Below, piece after piece: positions 13,073 through 24,335 of a stretch of DNA of 64,000 nucleotides. Origin of the DNA: Poecilobothrus nobilitatus. Lineage: Eukaryota > Arthropoda > Insecta > Diptera > Dolichopodidae. The stretch lies in contig OX352774.1 in the NCBI GenBank assembly GCA_947095535.1, positions 211,408,965 to 211,472,964 on the forward strand, in the 5' to 3' direction. The notes under the pieces are model-generated. The model did no database searches and was not told the origin of the DNA. It worked only from the letters and a program-made list of their open reading frames with translations. Made by a program: the position numbers and the translations under genes. Positions within the stretch are counted from its first letter, which is position 1. Each line of letters begins with the position of its first letter.

Positions 13073-15237
13073 ATAAAAATTATAATATACATATACATAA
13101 ATACATACATGAGAGTTGTTTTAATAATTTTTGAATAAATGAAAATTAATCGAAAATTTTACTTTTGGAAATTTCTCAAAATTTAATTCAATTATTTTAA
13201 TAAAAATAATCAATCGACGGAATTGTTATCTTATTTGGATGAATTAATACAATAATTAAAATATGTATAATGAAATAATATACATTCCATATATAGATAA
13301 TATTAACAATTTTTTGCACAATTTATTGTCTTTATTTTATTTAAAATTTTGTTAAGAATGTAACGTACAAAATTTTATGCTGCATTTTTGAACACAGTTA
13401 TATACAATACAATTAGTAACAATTTAATTTTACAAAAATTGTGCAGAAAATGAATTTCTAGCTAGGACATCTTAAAATTATTTGAAGAAATTGGATAGTT
13501 TCGTCAATTTTTTTATTAGAGGAACTAATAATTATATGAATTTTTCTATGGGATTGTTATTATAATAATAATACTATTGTGTCAAAAAAAAAAAAAGAAA
13601 AAAATCAATAAAAAACATTAGCAAGATAAATAATATTGTTTTACTAAACTTTATACATATTATCCTTATTTATAATCCCTATCATAACTAGTTCCCTATT
13701 TATTGTAATTGTTTTAATTAAAATTTTTTATTCTATTCCTATTTCAGTCAAAATAAATGGCTAATATATTTAAGGAATCCTTGGTTTTAATCTTGGGGAG
13801 AAAAAGATTTTGCTTCAAACCAAAAATAAACTAGTTATTCCTAGAGATTTTTTTTTTTTTTTTTAATTAAAAAACAGTCAGTTACTTAATACTGAAGAGT
13901 TAAATTGAGTATTTTTTACAGAAAAACTGAAACATAATTTAATTATTTAAGAGATAAACTTGTTTTTTTGTTTTTTTACACATCGAAGGTAATACGTTTG
14001 ACAATTACTTCAACATTATATAGAATTCTCTTTACGACAATTATTGACTTCTTGAAATGTCAATTTAGCGACATCGATTGGCGGCAAAATACAACGATAA
14101 ATTATTATAAACAAATATAAGGTTCATATTTAAATTTTAAATTGATTGGCCTATATTCCACGTAGCCTCAAAGAACGACTAAAAACGTTTTCACGTGAAC
14201 TCATTCAACCGCCTTACTTATCTATGTGTGTGTGAAAAATATTCATTTGAAAATAAAATTTTCATGCGAGAGGTTCGTATAAAAGAATGGAAGAAAAAAA
14301 ATTAAATACATATCTGATTTTGCTTCTATAAAATTCTAGCTATGATTTTTAAAATATATACGTAATACAATATGTATATATGATTTTAATTTTTTAAATA
14401 CGTTAAACCATAAGTAATGACATACGTAATAGATATAGAGAATTTTATATTGTTAAATATCGTATATCGGAAATATTTTGACAATTATAATAAACATGAT
14501 TATTTCACTGTTAAATTTCACTTAAAAATTTAACTTTAAAATTTTATCTTCAAAATTGAGTGAAATAACAAAATTTTAACTGGTGCATTTTTCAATATTT
14601 TTTTTAAATCAAAATTTTAATTCTCCAAATTCCGACACAATTTTTTTCTTTTATTAAACGTGATCCCTTTTTTCCTATTAACAAGCCGCCAACACAATTT
14701 TTTTATTTGTTTTTGTTTCTTCGATTATTTTTATTTGAATATTTAAAAAAGAATGTCATGCGTATTTACATAAAATTTTTCTGACTCTACTAAAATGTTT
14801 TATTTGTTTATTTTCTATGTATTAGTAAAAGAGGAACGATTGGTAAAAAGTTATTAAACAATTGTATATATTTTAAATATTTATTAACCAAAAGGTGGTT
14901 TCTATTCACAAAAGATATGATGATAAAAGTTGAAAATGGTATGTGATTATATTTTTTTAAAAAATACTTTAGAAGATCATGCAAAAAATTATTTTGAAGT
15001 CAGAGTTCAGCCTATTATGTACCTATTTAATATTTCAAAAATCTGTGTTCACTTAAAATTATTTCGCTTAAATTTATAGTAATAGCACCTAGAACTGTGT
15101 ATATGTACATAATCTAACTATAAATATCTACGTCAACTATACTGTTTAAAAGCAGATTTGATTTTAAGATTTGTTTGAGTACAAGATAAATTCATATAGC
15201 GCTACTGAAATTTTCAATTATTCTATTAATTTTCTTT
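13073..15237. other. Non-coding stretch downstream of the first gene
   Basis: AT-rich, with no supportable gene. A slightly less AT-rich part at about 13980-14280 has no reading frame or motif that I recognise. Confidence 0.55.
13134..13139 (+). promoter_or_regulatory. Possible polyadenylation signal
   Basis: An AATAAA hexamer 62 bases after the stop codon of the gene ending at 13072. Such hexamers are frequent by chance in DNA this AT-rich. Confidence 0.35.
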
Positions 15238-16190
15238 TTAGCACGTTTTTCAAAAACAAATTGAAAATTTTGTTTATTGTTTTCACTTTATTCGTTCGTA
15301 ACATCAAACCATTTATTTAAAAAGCTTCTACACCGTTTAGTGTTTTTTCAATTTAAAATCGTCAAACGACAGGAATTTTTTTTTAGCTTTGTTTAAATCT
15401 TAAATAATAATCTATTGTAAGTTTTTAAAATAATATTTAAATTAAGGTCTACTTGAAAACAAAATTTTTTACAAGATTATGACCTCCTTCATATCTTAGG
15501 AATGTTTTTAATCATCATTTTGAAATTTTGAGACGAGAAAGATCTTAGAAATAGCATAAGTTATCCTAAGTGTTTTATTCTTATACTTCACTCTGTTTAA
15601 AAGCTATTAATTGAAAATAAGAATAAAAGGAATAATAAAATAAGAAGGAAGGAATATTTTTTATACTTAGAAAAGGAACTTTTTAACAAGATTTACATAG
15701 AATTTTACAAGCCAAAATAAATTTTACAAAATTAATTTTGCTTTTACATACCAAAGAATCTATTAAAATCGTTTAAATGTGTGGCGTTCTTTATATCTTC
15801 TTCACATAGTTTTGGTCCATTCCCCTTCTTATATTTGGTAGTCTGAAGTTTTCCTGTTGTATATAGGAAATACAGCTGCAAATCTCTTACATAAATAGCT
15901 AAGTTTACATTTTAAAATTCGCCATTTTTAGACATTTTAGACAAGTAACTTGAAGAGCTGTCCAAAATTCTTGTCAGACATAAAAATTAAAACTTCAATA
16001 TTATATTTATCAGACGTCTTAAAAGCTTTTTTTTAACTATGTAGAGTTACTTAGTGTCTCGTAGTTTTTCAAATTTTTCTTACAAAAAAATTAAGAACAT
16101 TTTAAAATTTTGGTACAAGTCAAAATATTCTAAACTGCTTTTATTTGTCATTTGAAAAATGGTGCCAGAAATAACCTTTGGTTTTTCAAA
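15238..16190 (+). mobile_element. Old relic of repeat family 3
   Basis: Starts with 'TTTTAGCACGTTTTTCAAAAAC', a decayed form of the family start. It continues with 'TTGTTTTCACTTTATTCGTTCG', 'AAGCTTCTACACCGTTTAG' and 'GAAATTTTGAGACGAGAAAGA'. It ends around 16190 just before a better preserved copy in the same orientation, so the two stand head to tail. Confidence 0.65.
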
Positions 16191-16225
16191 CGCAGCTCGT
16201 TCCCCTTTTTTTTTTGTAACATCTT

Positions 16226-17492
16226 TTTAGCACATTTCCAAAAAAATTTTGAAAAAATGTGCTTATTAGTTTCACTCTGTCCTTCCGTCCGTCCGTCTGT
16301 TTACAAAACTTCTACACCGTTAAAGATAGAGAAAAAAAATTTTAACCATGGGTAGGTCTCATGAAAAAAATAATTTTGTGGAACTTTTTCATGTAGCCCC
16401 TCCCATTACGGAGCTACACCCCCTCAAACTTTGAAAAAGCTCGATTTTTAAATGCATATATCTTATGTTCTGCTTAAGATTTTTCAATCTGAAAACGTCA
16501 TTCGACAGGTATTTATCTTTGTAAATTAATATCAAAATTATACAATTTTTTTAAATTTAGTGTTTAAATTTACCGTTATGTGAAAACCAAATTTTGCATG
16601 ATTTTTCTACTTTCATAACTCCGGCACGCTTTTAGATAGAGGCACGCTTTTAGATTAGAGAAATTTTGAGGCAAGAAAGAACTTTTAGAATTAGTATAAG
16701 TTTGCACAGAAATTTTTTTTGGACCACCCCCTGTTTATGAGATATGAGGGCTTAAAAATTGAAAATTTGCTATTTTTAAACACCTGTAACTTAGGCACCT
16801 GTACACATTTTACTTCTGCAAGATATAAAATTTAAAGCTACAGTAATATATTTTAATGTGTGTTAAAGGTTTGTTTTAGTTGTAAATGGCTCCAAAGTTG
16901 CAGCTCTTCAAAATTGAGAAAAAGTCCCATTTTCAGATGTATATATCTCACGCCCTGCGTAATAGTTTTGCAATCTAAAACCGCCAGAAGATCGAAAATT
17001 TTATTATCTATATAAAATAATATCAAAATTATGCAATATTTTGTAATTTACTATTTAAATTTACCGTTATGTAAATTTTACCGGCACGCCTTTAGATAGA
17101 AACCTGAAATTTTGAGACAAGAAAGAACTTTTAGAATTAGTATAAGTTTCCTTAGAAAATTTCTTAGTAGCACCCCGTTTTTAAGAGTTACTACGTCTCA
17201 AAAATTGAAAATTTGCTATTTTTAGACACCTGTAAAAATGTTTCTTCGGCGAGGCATGAAAATTAAAGGTTCAATAATATATTTTTACGCGTGTTAACGG
17301 CTTTTCTTAGTTATATAGGATTCCGGACTTACGACCCCTCAAAATTTCAAAAATGTCCTATTTTCACATTTTTTCTTATTACATGAAATTTTCAAATTTT
17401 TGTGTAAGTCACACTTCTAAACATTTGAGTGTATTCAGTTTTGGAAATATGCGCTTTTAAAAACCGTTGGTTTACATTCTACCTTGTTTATT
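16226..17492 (+). mobile_element. Repeat family 3 element (most complete copy)
   Basis: Starts 'TTTTTAGCACATTTCCAAAA' and carries 'CTCTGTCCTTCCGTCCGTCC', 'ACTTCTACACCGTTAAAGATAG', 'TTTACCGTTATGTGAAAACC' and 'GAAATTTTGAGGCAAGAAAG'. The last block occurs again near 17100, so about 450 bases are internally duplicated. It ends near 17460-17492 with 'TTTTGGAAATATGCGCTTTT', an imperfect inverted copy of the start. It has no coding capacity. Class is uncertain: the GTCCGTCC tract recalls the Helentron-like families here, while the inverted ends recall a DNA transposon or MITE. Confidence 0.7.
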
Positions 17493-17792
17493 TAAAATGT
17501 TACTATGATTTAAAAAAGTTTTATTAATTCATAATAATAAATAAAAGAAAAAGAATTTGATAAATATTTTTATATTTTGCATGTGAAATCAATAATTCTT
17601 TAAATACGATTATATTTTTTTTTTTTTGTGTTTTGAATTTTCTATTATATAAATCAGAAATAAAATTTACAAATATTAAAAAAAAAAAATATTTAAAAAA
17701 CAAAAAAAAAAAAAAACTTAAAAATTTTAGAAATAATTATTTATTAACAAAAAATTTAAAATAAATCTCTTAAAAACACCTAATTTTTTTTT

Positions 17793-19502
17793 TTAAAACA
17801 TTTTGTAGAGATTCTGTTGCCAACCTAATGATGGTTCAATATTAGCAGAATTTCTTCCATTTAATTTTGAAAATAAGCTAAACTGTGATACTTGAGGTTT
17901 ATTTTCTAAAGCTGTATACATATTTCTATGCAAAATATTTGTTCTACTAATACGTTGATTTGGTGTTATTAAAGGTGATCTATAAAATTGTTTTGATTGA
18001 TTCATAAAATCAATTTTTACTTGAGTTTTTGATGTTGATTCATTTAAATGTATTTTTTTTTCTGGTTTTTCGAAAATTTTTGATACTTTCAATTTATCAT
18101 TGTATGTACCTGTTGGACGAGCTGAATGCGAATATTTTTTTATATTATTTTCCATCATTTTATTTAAATATGTTGGTATTATTCTTGCTGATTTATTTTG
18201 TTGTGGATTATTTATTTTTGATTTATATAATGTTTTTGAATATAAACGTTGTCCATTATTAATATTTTTATTATTAAATGAAAATGATTTTTTTGATGCT
18301 GATTTATTTCCATTTATACATTTTTCAAATTCAAATGAAACTTCAACTTTTGCTGTTTCAATTGGTTTTTGTATAGATTCTTTTAAGCTACTGGATAATG
18401 TTTTATCAGATTTTGATGATAAAGTATAAATTTTTGAATCACCAGAAATCTCTGGCATTTGATTTGATAGTAAAGATTTTTTATAACGACTTGATAATGA
18501 TCTAAAACTTTTATAACTCATTGAACTATCAATTGAAATATTATGCCTTTGACTTTTAGGCGGTCTTGTACTAAATTCCGGAAAAAAATTATTATTATTT
18601 GCTATTTCTAAAAGTTTTACTGGTATTGATCTTGGCGATGACGTATTACTAGTACTTATATTTTGAATAGAAATTTTTTCAGAAGAATTATTTTCTTTAA
18701 TATTGTTATTATTATCATTATTGGTGTTAGTATTATTGTAATCATAAGTATTATTGTAATCATTATTATTATAGTTATTATCTTTATTTTTGTTATTATT
18801 ATTGTTATTATTATTATTGTTATTATTGTTATTGTTATCATTAATATTATTAGTTTTATTATCATTTTGATTTTGATTTAGATTAAGATTTTTATTTTTT
18901 TTATTTTGATTTTGTTTTTGATTTGATGCTATTTCGTTGACATCATTATTTTTAACAGATTCTACATCAGATTCTGCATCAGAACTCTCATCATCAAAAT
19001 TTCGTAATTTTGCATCTCCAATTATTTCAGCAATACGATTTTGTTCAGTTTCATTTAATGGTTCACGAATTTTTTCAACAATTTCATGTACAAAATCAAT
19101 TTTTTTTTGATTTTCAATTATTTGATCTAAATGTTTATTAGTACGATTAATAAATTTATTAAAATTTTTTAAATAATGAACTTTTTTTGGTTTTTTATTT
19201 CTTGGCTTTTCTTCTTTATTAAGAGAATTTTGCTTAATTTCTAGTTCATAATCATCATCTTCTTCTTCAATATTTGAATTATCCGTTTCCGGTTGATTAA
19301 TACGATATCGAAATGATGAACTTTCTTCAATAACATGTTCGGGTTGCAATTCCCCTTTTTTAACTATATGAATAATAATAAATATATATATATATATATA
19401 TGTATATAATAAATTTTAATATAATATGATTAACTTACATTTTTCAAAATATGATAATAACAATTCTCTATGGGTTGGAAAGCATTCTGATATTAAAACC
19501 AT
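17793..19502 (-). CDS. Unknown two-exon gene with Asn-rich tract, paralogue of the gene at 12306-13072
   Basis: Exon 1 is 19502-19439 and exon 2 is 19363-17793, giving 544 aa. The 75-base intron is phase 1, with a perfect GTAAGT donor and a TCATATAG acceptor, and holds a TA microsatellite. I chose the ATG at 19502 because exon 2 has no upstream Met. The spliced N-terminus reads MVLISECFP, matching MVLVSEWYP of the paralogue. Residues 40-85 are acidic then basic. Residues about 92-142 (LDQIIENQKKIDFVHEI) match the paralogue's conserved segment. Residues about 169-251 are an Asn-rich tract with a run of 16 Asn. The rest is Ser/Lys/Asn-rich and probably disordered. It ends SLGWQQNLYKMF. I see no signal peptide or membrane segment and recognise no family. 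The channel gene lies 193 bases upstream on the same strand. Function unknown. Confidence 0.82.
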
Positions 19503-19672
19503 TGCACAAATTAAATAGAAAAAAAAAAGTTCTTAAGGTTTTTTTATCCTTTTAATTCAATAGTTTTATTTATTCTTTTTTTTTTTGTGATTTTTTTTTA
19601 ATGTTAGAAAATATATTAATTAATAATTAAATTTTGATAGAAAATTTTATTTAAACGAATATATTTTTTTTT

Positions 19673-19678
19673 TTTATT
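19673..19678 (-). promoter_or_regulatory. Possible polyadenylation signal of the channel gene
   Basis: AATAAA on the minus strand, 17 bases past the stop codon at 19696. The short spacer before the next gene (start at 19502) requires a nearby signal, but chance occurrence is likely in this composition. Confidence 0.3.
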
Positions 19679-19695
19679 TTCGATTTTTAAATATT

Positions 19696-22600
19696 TTATT
19701 TTTTTGAGGGAAAGAAACATATTTCAAAAATTAAAATTATTATATTTTTTGTTTTTGATTTTATTTGATATTTTTGTATTAAAGTTTTTGGATAAATTTT
19801 AATTATAGTTCGTTGATATTGAAAATTTTTCTTTAAAACAAATGTTAAAATGTAAATGGCTTCAATTAATGAAATTAAATTAAACCCTAAACATAGTCCA
19901 TAAACTCCTCCAATATCAGCTGAAATAAACATAAAGGGAATAAAATCTTAAAATTCTTAAATAAAATCTAATTGTTTTTGTAAATTTTTTATTCAAATCA
20001 ATATTTTAAGCACTGAAAGTGCAGTTTTCTTTTTATATTCATTTTTATTAGATTTAGACTTTATGGCCCTTATTATAAGCTCACCTTTTATATATCAAGA
20101 ATAAAGAGATAAATAGCTTTTATATATTCGCTGTAAAAATACTTTAAATGCTTTTAAAATACGCTGTAAACGCCGAGGGAGTGTGGGTACGAATCCCACA
20201 CATGTCGCAAGAGTTATTCCCCCTTACGACATTTACAGCTACGCCTGAACAGGAAAGGCTGTGTAATTTCTTGTCCACATTTATGTGGCAGAGAAATACA
20301 TTCAAAAATAAAAAAATTTTTCAAAATAAAATAAAAACTGTTTAGAATTGTGATTTGCAGCAAAATTTCCAAGTTTACTTCGAATTTTATATATAGTTAT
20401 GATAAATTGTGTAAAATCAAGCCATATTTTCTTCAGTTTAAAGGAAAGTCTTTATTATTAAAAAAAGCTGTCAACACACATGTTCAACCATAATGTTGAA
20501 GTATTAATATTGACGTTGAAAAAATTTGCACAGGTGCCTAAGTTTCAATTTTTAAAAAATGGTAAATTTTAAATATTTTACCACTAATAACTTTTAAACA
20601 GGGGGAGATCAAGTGAAGATTAAAAACCTTCTGAAGTAACTTATGATATTTTCAAAAGATAAAAACAGAAGAGACAGAATTAAACTAGCAAATCTTTTAA
20701 ATATTTTTTGAAAAATATGCTAAAAATATAAAAATCCGTTGGAAAATTTGAATAGAAAAATGTTCCCTTGGTAAATTTTCTAAAATTTAAAGAGCGAAAA
20801 ACATGTACACAAGCACGGTATTTTAAAATTTAAAACTCTGTTAAAAAGCTGCACTTAAATGTTACAGTAAGTTAACGTTTAAGTGCAGCTTAAATTAAAT
20901 GTTTTTTAGTAACTATACAATTATGAGAAGAAAGACTGCTTTTTGATTTTTATACTATAATGATTCCGATCTTAATAATATCGTAACATGAATGAAATTA
21001 TTTCATAAAGTGGGTAACAATAAAATATATAAAAAAAACATTTACCCTTACCCATTTTTTTTGTCTTATCAAAATTCAAAAAGTAGTACTGAACACTTAT
21101 AAAGTATTCAATAATATTCAATAAGTGCGCCCGATTGTATGCTTTTTTTGTATGGTTGACAATTTGTGGAACCGAAAAGTAACGGTTGTTTTATAATATT
21201 TTGAGATCCGCAATAATAAACCAAAAAGTAAAATTTTTTATAGTAAATTTGCATAAATTTCACTTTTAAAAGTTTCATAAATATTGTAGTGAGACAGAAA
21301 GTAACTGTAATTTCATCTATAGATTCGAAGTGAAGTGTTGTTAAGTTTTAATTTTTTAATGTTACTCATTGATCAGTAAAAATGTATTCTAAACAATTTT
21401 TTTAGTCAAATCAGTTAGAATAAATTCTTGCGATAACTCTTGTAATAATTATGTTACCATTATCTCTGTTAAAAAAATAGTACCTATTATAATGTAATAG
21501 GATATTTTTTTTTTTCGTATTTGAAGAAAAAAATCACTAATAAATAAAAAAAAAACTAAATACCCATAAAATTTAACCAAGACATAACGGTTATTTTCCT
21601 GTTTGACATTGCAGTTTGTTTTTTTAAATAAATTTTTACCATAAAATTTTTTTCTGTAAGATTTTCTGAACTAAAAATACAAAAAAAAAACTTTTAATAT
21701 TAATTTATATTTTATCAAATTAATTTTAACAACACTTACTATATATCAAAAAGTGAAAAATTATGTTGTAATAAACCTGTATCATATGTTTCAACATCAT
21801 AATTAACATCATAGCATCGTGGCAAACAATGAAAACATCTTGCGTTTCGGAAACGAGCTAAAAATTGATTTTTTTTTTTTTATAGATAAAAAATAATTAC
21901 ATATTAAACTAAAGAATAATTAATTAACTATATAAAAGAGTTGTTATTCTTACTAAAATACTTATTATAACAGAATGCATCTTTTAATTTGCATTCTTTT
22001 TGAGTTTTAGAATCTGTTATATAAATATAAGGATAACAACCACATTTTTCAAAAATTAATTCATTTCGACATTCTAAAATACATCCTGATCTTCGATATC
22101 CTTCCATATCAACATCATCATCAATAAAACAATTTCTTTGTTTTGGTGATAAACCTAAAACACTTGGTACAACTGAACTAACTGTTGGTATTATTTCAAC
22201 AAATGATTCTAATTTTGATTTTAATGCAATTCTAGTATTAATTTCTGTTGTAAAATCAAAAGGATTATGAACAAATAAATAAAGTCCTGTATATGATGTA
22301 TCTGTAGTACCTTTTAAATAGACAAAAAAAAAAAAATTATGTAGGATAATTTTTTGATATTTTTAATATCTAAAATTCATTGTTTTGGTTTTTTTTTTTT
22401 TTTTTTTTAATTTTTACCAACAATTGTAAGTCCACCTCTTGTACCGTATGTTCTTGCATTAAATGGTATAAAAGAATCATTATTTCCTTTATAATTAAAT
22501 GAACAACAAACTCCAACAGATGACATTGATGATTTAAATGTAATGAATTCATTACTGTGTGCACAATCAAATTCTTTATTAACCCATAAACATTTATGTA

Positions 22601-24335
22601 GAAATTCATCACAATTTAGTGAAATACTATATGCAACATCTGTTATATTTAATTTATTTAAAATAAGAATTTCATCAGCAATTTTATAGTTCATATCATT
22701 TTCAGAACCTTCCCATTTACTAAATGTAAATGCTTCAATATATTCTAAACCTTTTTCAATTTGTTCAAGTTTATATTGAGGTGGAATTAAACTAAAAAAA
22801 AAAAAACTTTTTTTTTTAAAGTGAAAACATATATAACAAATTATAATATTCAGTTCCAATGTGTCGATCACATTCAGTTTCAATGTGTCGATGATATTAT
22901 AACAATAGTCTAGTAGTGTATGAACAAGAAAAAACAAATTTTTTTTCCAGAATTCAGTGTATGATTGGTAATAGACTAAATATATTATACAGACGAACAG
23001 TTTCATATAAAAATTTTAAGTCTTTTTTAGGAGCCAGCAGGAACATTTTTTTTGGAGCCAGACTAAGTATTTTAGATATTTAAATAGCAAAAACAAAAAT
23101 TTATAGAATATTCTTTTGTATTTTCTATTTTTGTAATTTAAATATTGTAAAATACTTAATAAAGCTCCATAAACTGCTTAGTCTGGCTTCAAAAAAAAAC
23201 TAAAAATTTTTATATGAAACTGATCGTCTGTATAGTTTATTTAGTCTGTGGTAATAGACAAAAGTGTGTCTATATGAAGAAAATTAACAAAGTCTACTTG
23301 AAGAAAAGCTACAATATTACTTTCATTCGTTGTAACTTAAATGTGAAGTATGTGTCTAATGTTTATGTATTTGTTTACTGGTGAAACACGTAACTGAATA
23401 TTATATATATATTTTTTTTTAAACTTACAGAGATCGTGAAAAATTTCTTAATTTTTCTTGAATAAATGGTTTTGGATTGCATATTGTTAGAGCAGGAAAT
23501 GATATTTCTTTTACAGGTATACTAAAACTAACCGAAGTTATAATTGGTGTTGAAAAAAAATGTACCCATAATCGAATTGAAAGATATAAACTGAATAGAA
23601 GTAAAATTATAAAACTGATGACATTAATTATTCTGAAAAATTTTAATTTTATATTTTATTTAGACAATATTATTTAAATTTCTTATATAATATAAAATAA
23701 TTTAACACGTTCAATTAAAATTATCATCGATGAATATAATATATTGAACCCATAGAAAATATGGTTAACAATCATTTTATCATATCAGTCCATTGTATCA
23801 CCAGTTCATTGTATCTCATCAGTGATACACAAATATTTATATAGTAATCTGTGCTTCCCGTGAGACATGTCTATACTTGTAATATTTTGTTCGAAATTTT
23901 ATTTTTATATTAACCTGTGATAACGGTAATGAAGATTAGTTTTTGTCTTAACCTCAATAATTATGGTGGTGTTAGTTGTGGAAAATTTTTTTTTTTTATT
24001 TGTTGCCCTTAAGAATTTTATAAAACTGAACGTGTTAATTGAGCAAAAAAAAAAAATTACATTAATTTACCTTTCTAGAGGTGATTTATCTGGGCAAAGA
24101 CCTGATATTGCAGAAACTTTTGTCCTATGTAAAAATACAAAAATATTTATAACTTTTTTGTAAATTTTTTATACAGTGTTATAATGTATATATATATATA
24201 AATTTTAATATACCATCGTGTATATTCATAAAAAGTTTCTTTTAATGTTTCATAGTAAACTTTCCATGATAATTTTTTTTTTTCATTATATATTGGACGT
24301 CTAGGTTTAACTTTTCTTAATTGGGACTTGTACAT
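19696..24335 (-). CDS. Pickpocket-type DEG/ENaC sodium channel subunit
   Basis: Eight exons: 24335-24214, 24124-24071, 23632-23429, 22791-22418, 22310-21954, 21857-21740, 21670-21564 and 19919-19696, giving 519 aa. All junctions are GT-AG and keep frame. DEG/ENaC subunits form trimeric, amiloride-sensitive Na+ channels with two membrane helices and a large Cys-rich ectodomain. In order: cytoplasmic N-terminus; TM1 at about 60-85; FPALTICNP (104-112), the family's post-TM1 signature; C187, C194, C203 and GVCCSFN (220-226); LSPKQRNCF (305-313); SGCILECR (326-333) and KCGCYPY (340-346); CFHCLPRC (378-385). TM2 follows, from DIGG (447-450) to about 475, then a short C-tail. Odd points: the filter motif is GFN (457-459) rather than G-x-S, and the N-terminal His-Gly position appears as Ser48-Gly49. 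Length fits the family. Insect relatives act in mechanosensation, chemosensation or fluid clearance; which applies here cannot be told. Introns 3 and 7 hold repeats. Confidence 0.9.
20129..20345. repeat. Structured, tRNA-like repeat in intron 7 of the channel gene
   Basis: Less AT-rich than its surroundings. It can fold as a three-way junction. The outer stem is GCTGTAAA (20163-20170) with TTTACAGC (20232-20239). One hairpin is GTGTGGG-tacgaat-CCCACAC (20181-20201). The other is TGTCG (20203-20207) with CGACA (20227-20231). The first hairpin contains GGTACGAATCC, one base from a tRNA B-box, so it may be a SINE-type fragment. 'CGCTGTAAA' also occurs just upstream at about 20129. The open frame across it is not coding. 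Confidence 0.5.
20340..20800 (-). mobile_element. Family 3 fragment inside intron 7 of the channel gene
   Basis: Begins 'ACTGTTTAGAATTGTG', as do the family's 3' ends at 41275, 46137 and 38512. It continues with the minus-strand order of family blocks: the 'CAGGTGCCTAAGTT' region, then 'AACTTTTAAACAGGGGGAG', then a decayed remainder. It has no intact end. Confidence 0.6.
22966..23255. mobile_element. Palindromic MITE in intron 3 of the channel gene
   Basis: The termini at 22973 and 23247 are inverted copies: 'AGACTAAATATATTATACAG' faces 'AGACTAAATAAACTATACAG' on the other strand. Similarity continues inward through 'CAGTTTCATATAAAAATTTT' and 'GAGCCAGACTAAG' for about 130 bases per arm. TGGTAAT (22966-22972) recurs at 23249-23255, a probable target duplication of 7-8 bases. 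That size would suit a hAT-type transposase, but the class is inference. No coding capacity. Confidence 0.75.

Noticed and set aside
12727..13110. 127-codon minus-strand frame opposite the first gene
   Set aside because: It is a shadow: Phe/Leu/Ile-rich because it reads the complement of Lys/Asn codons. The plus strand has the conserved motif and the splice structure.
18029..18881. Plus-strand open frames inside the second gene
   Set aside because: Shadows of the Asn/Ser-rich exon on the minus strand, with hydrophobic Ile/Val/Phe strings from complementing AAT repeats.
20148..20345. 65-codon plus-strand frame with mixed composition
   Set aside because: It spans the structured repeat in intron 7 of the channel gene. 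The inverted repeats explain it better than protein coding.
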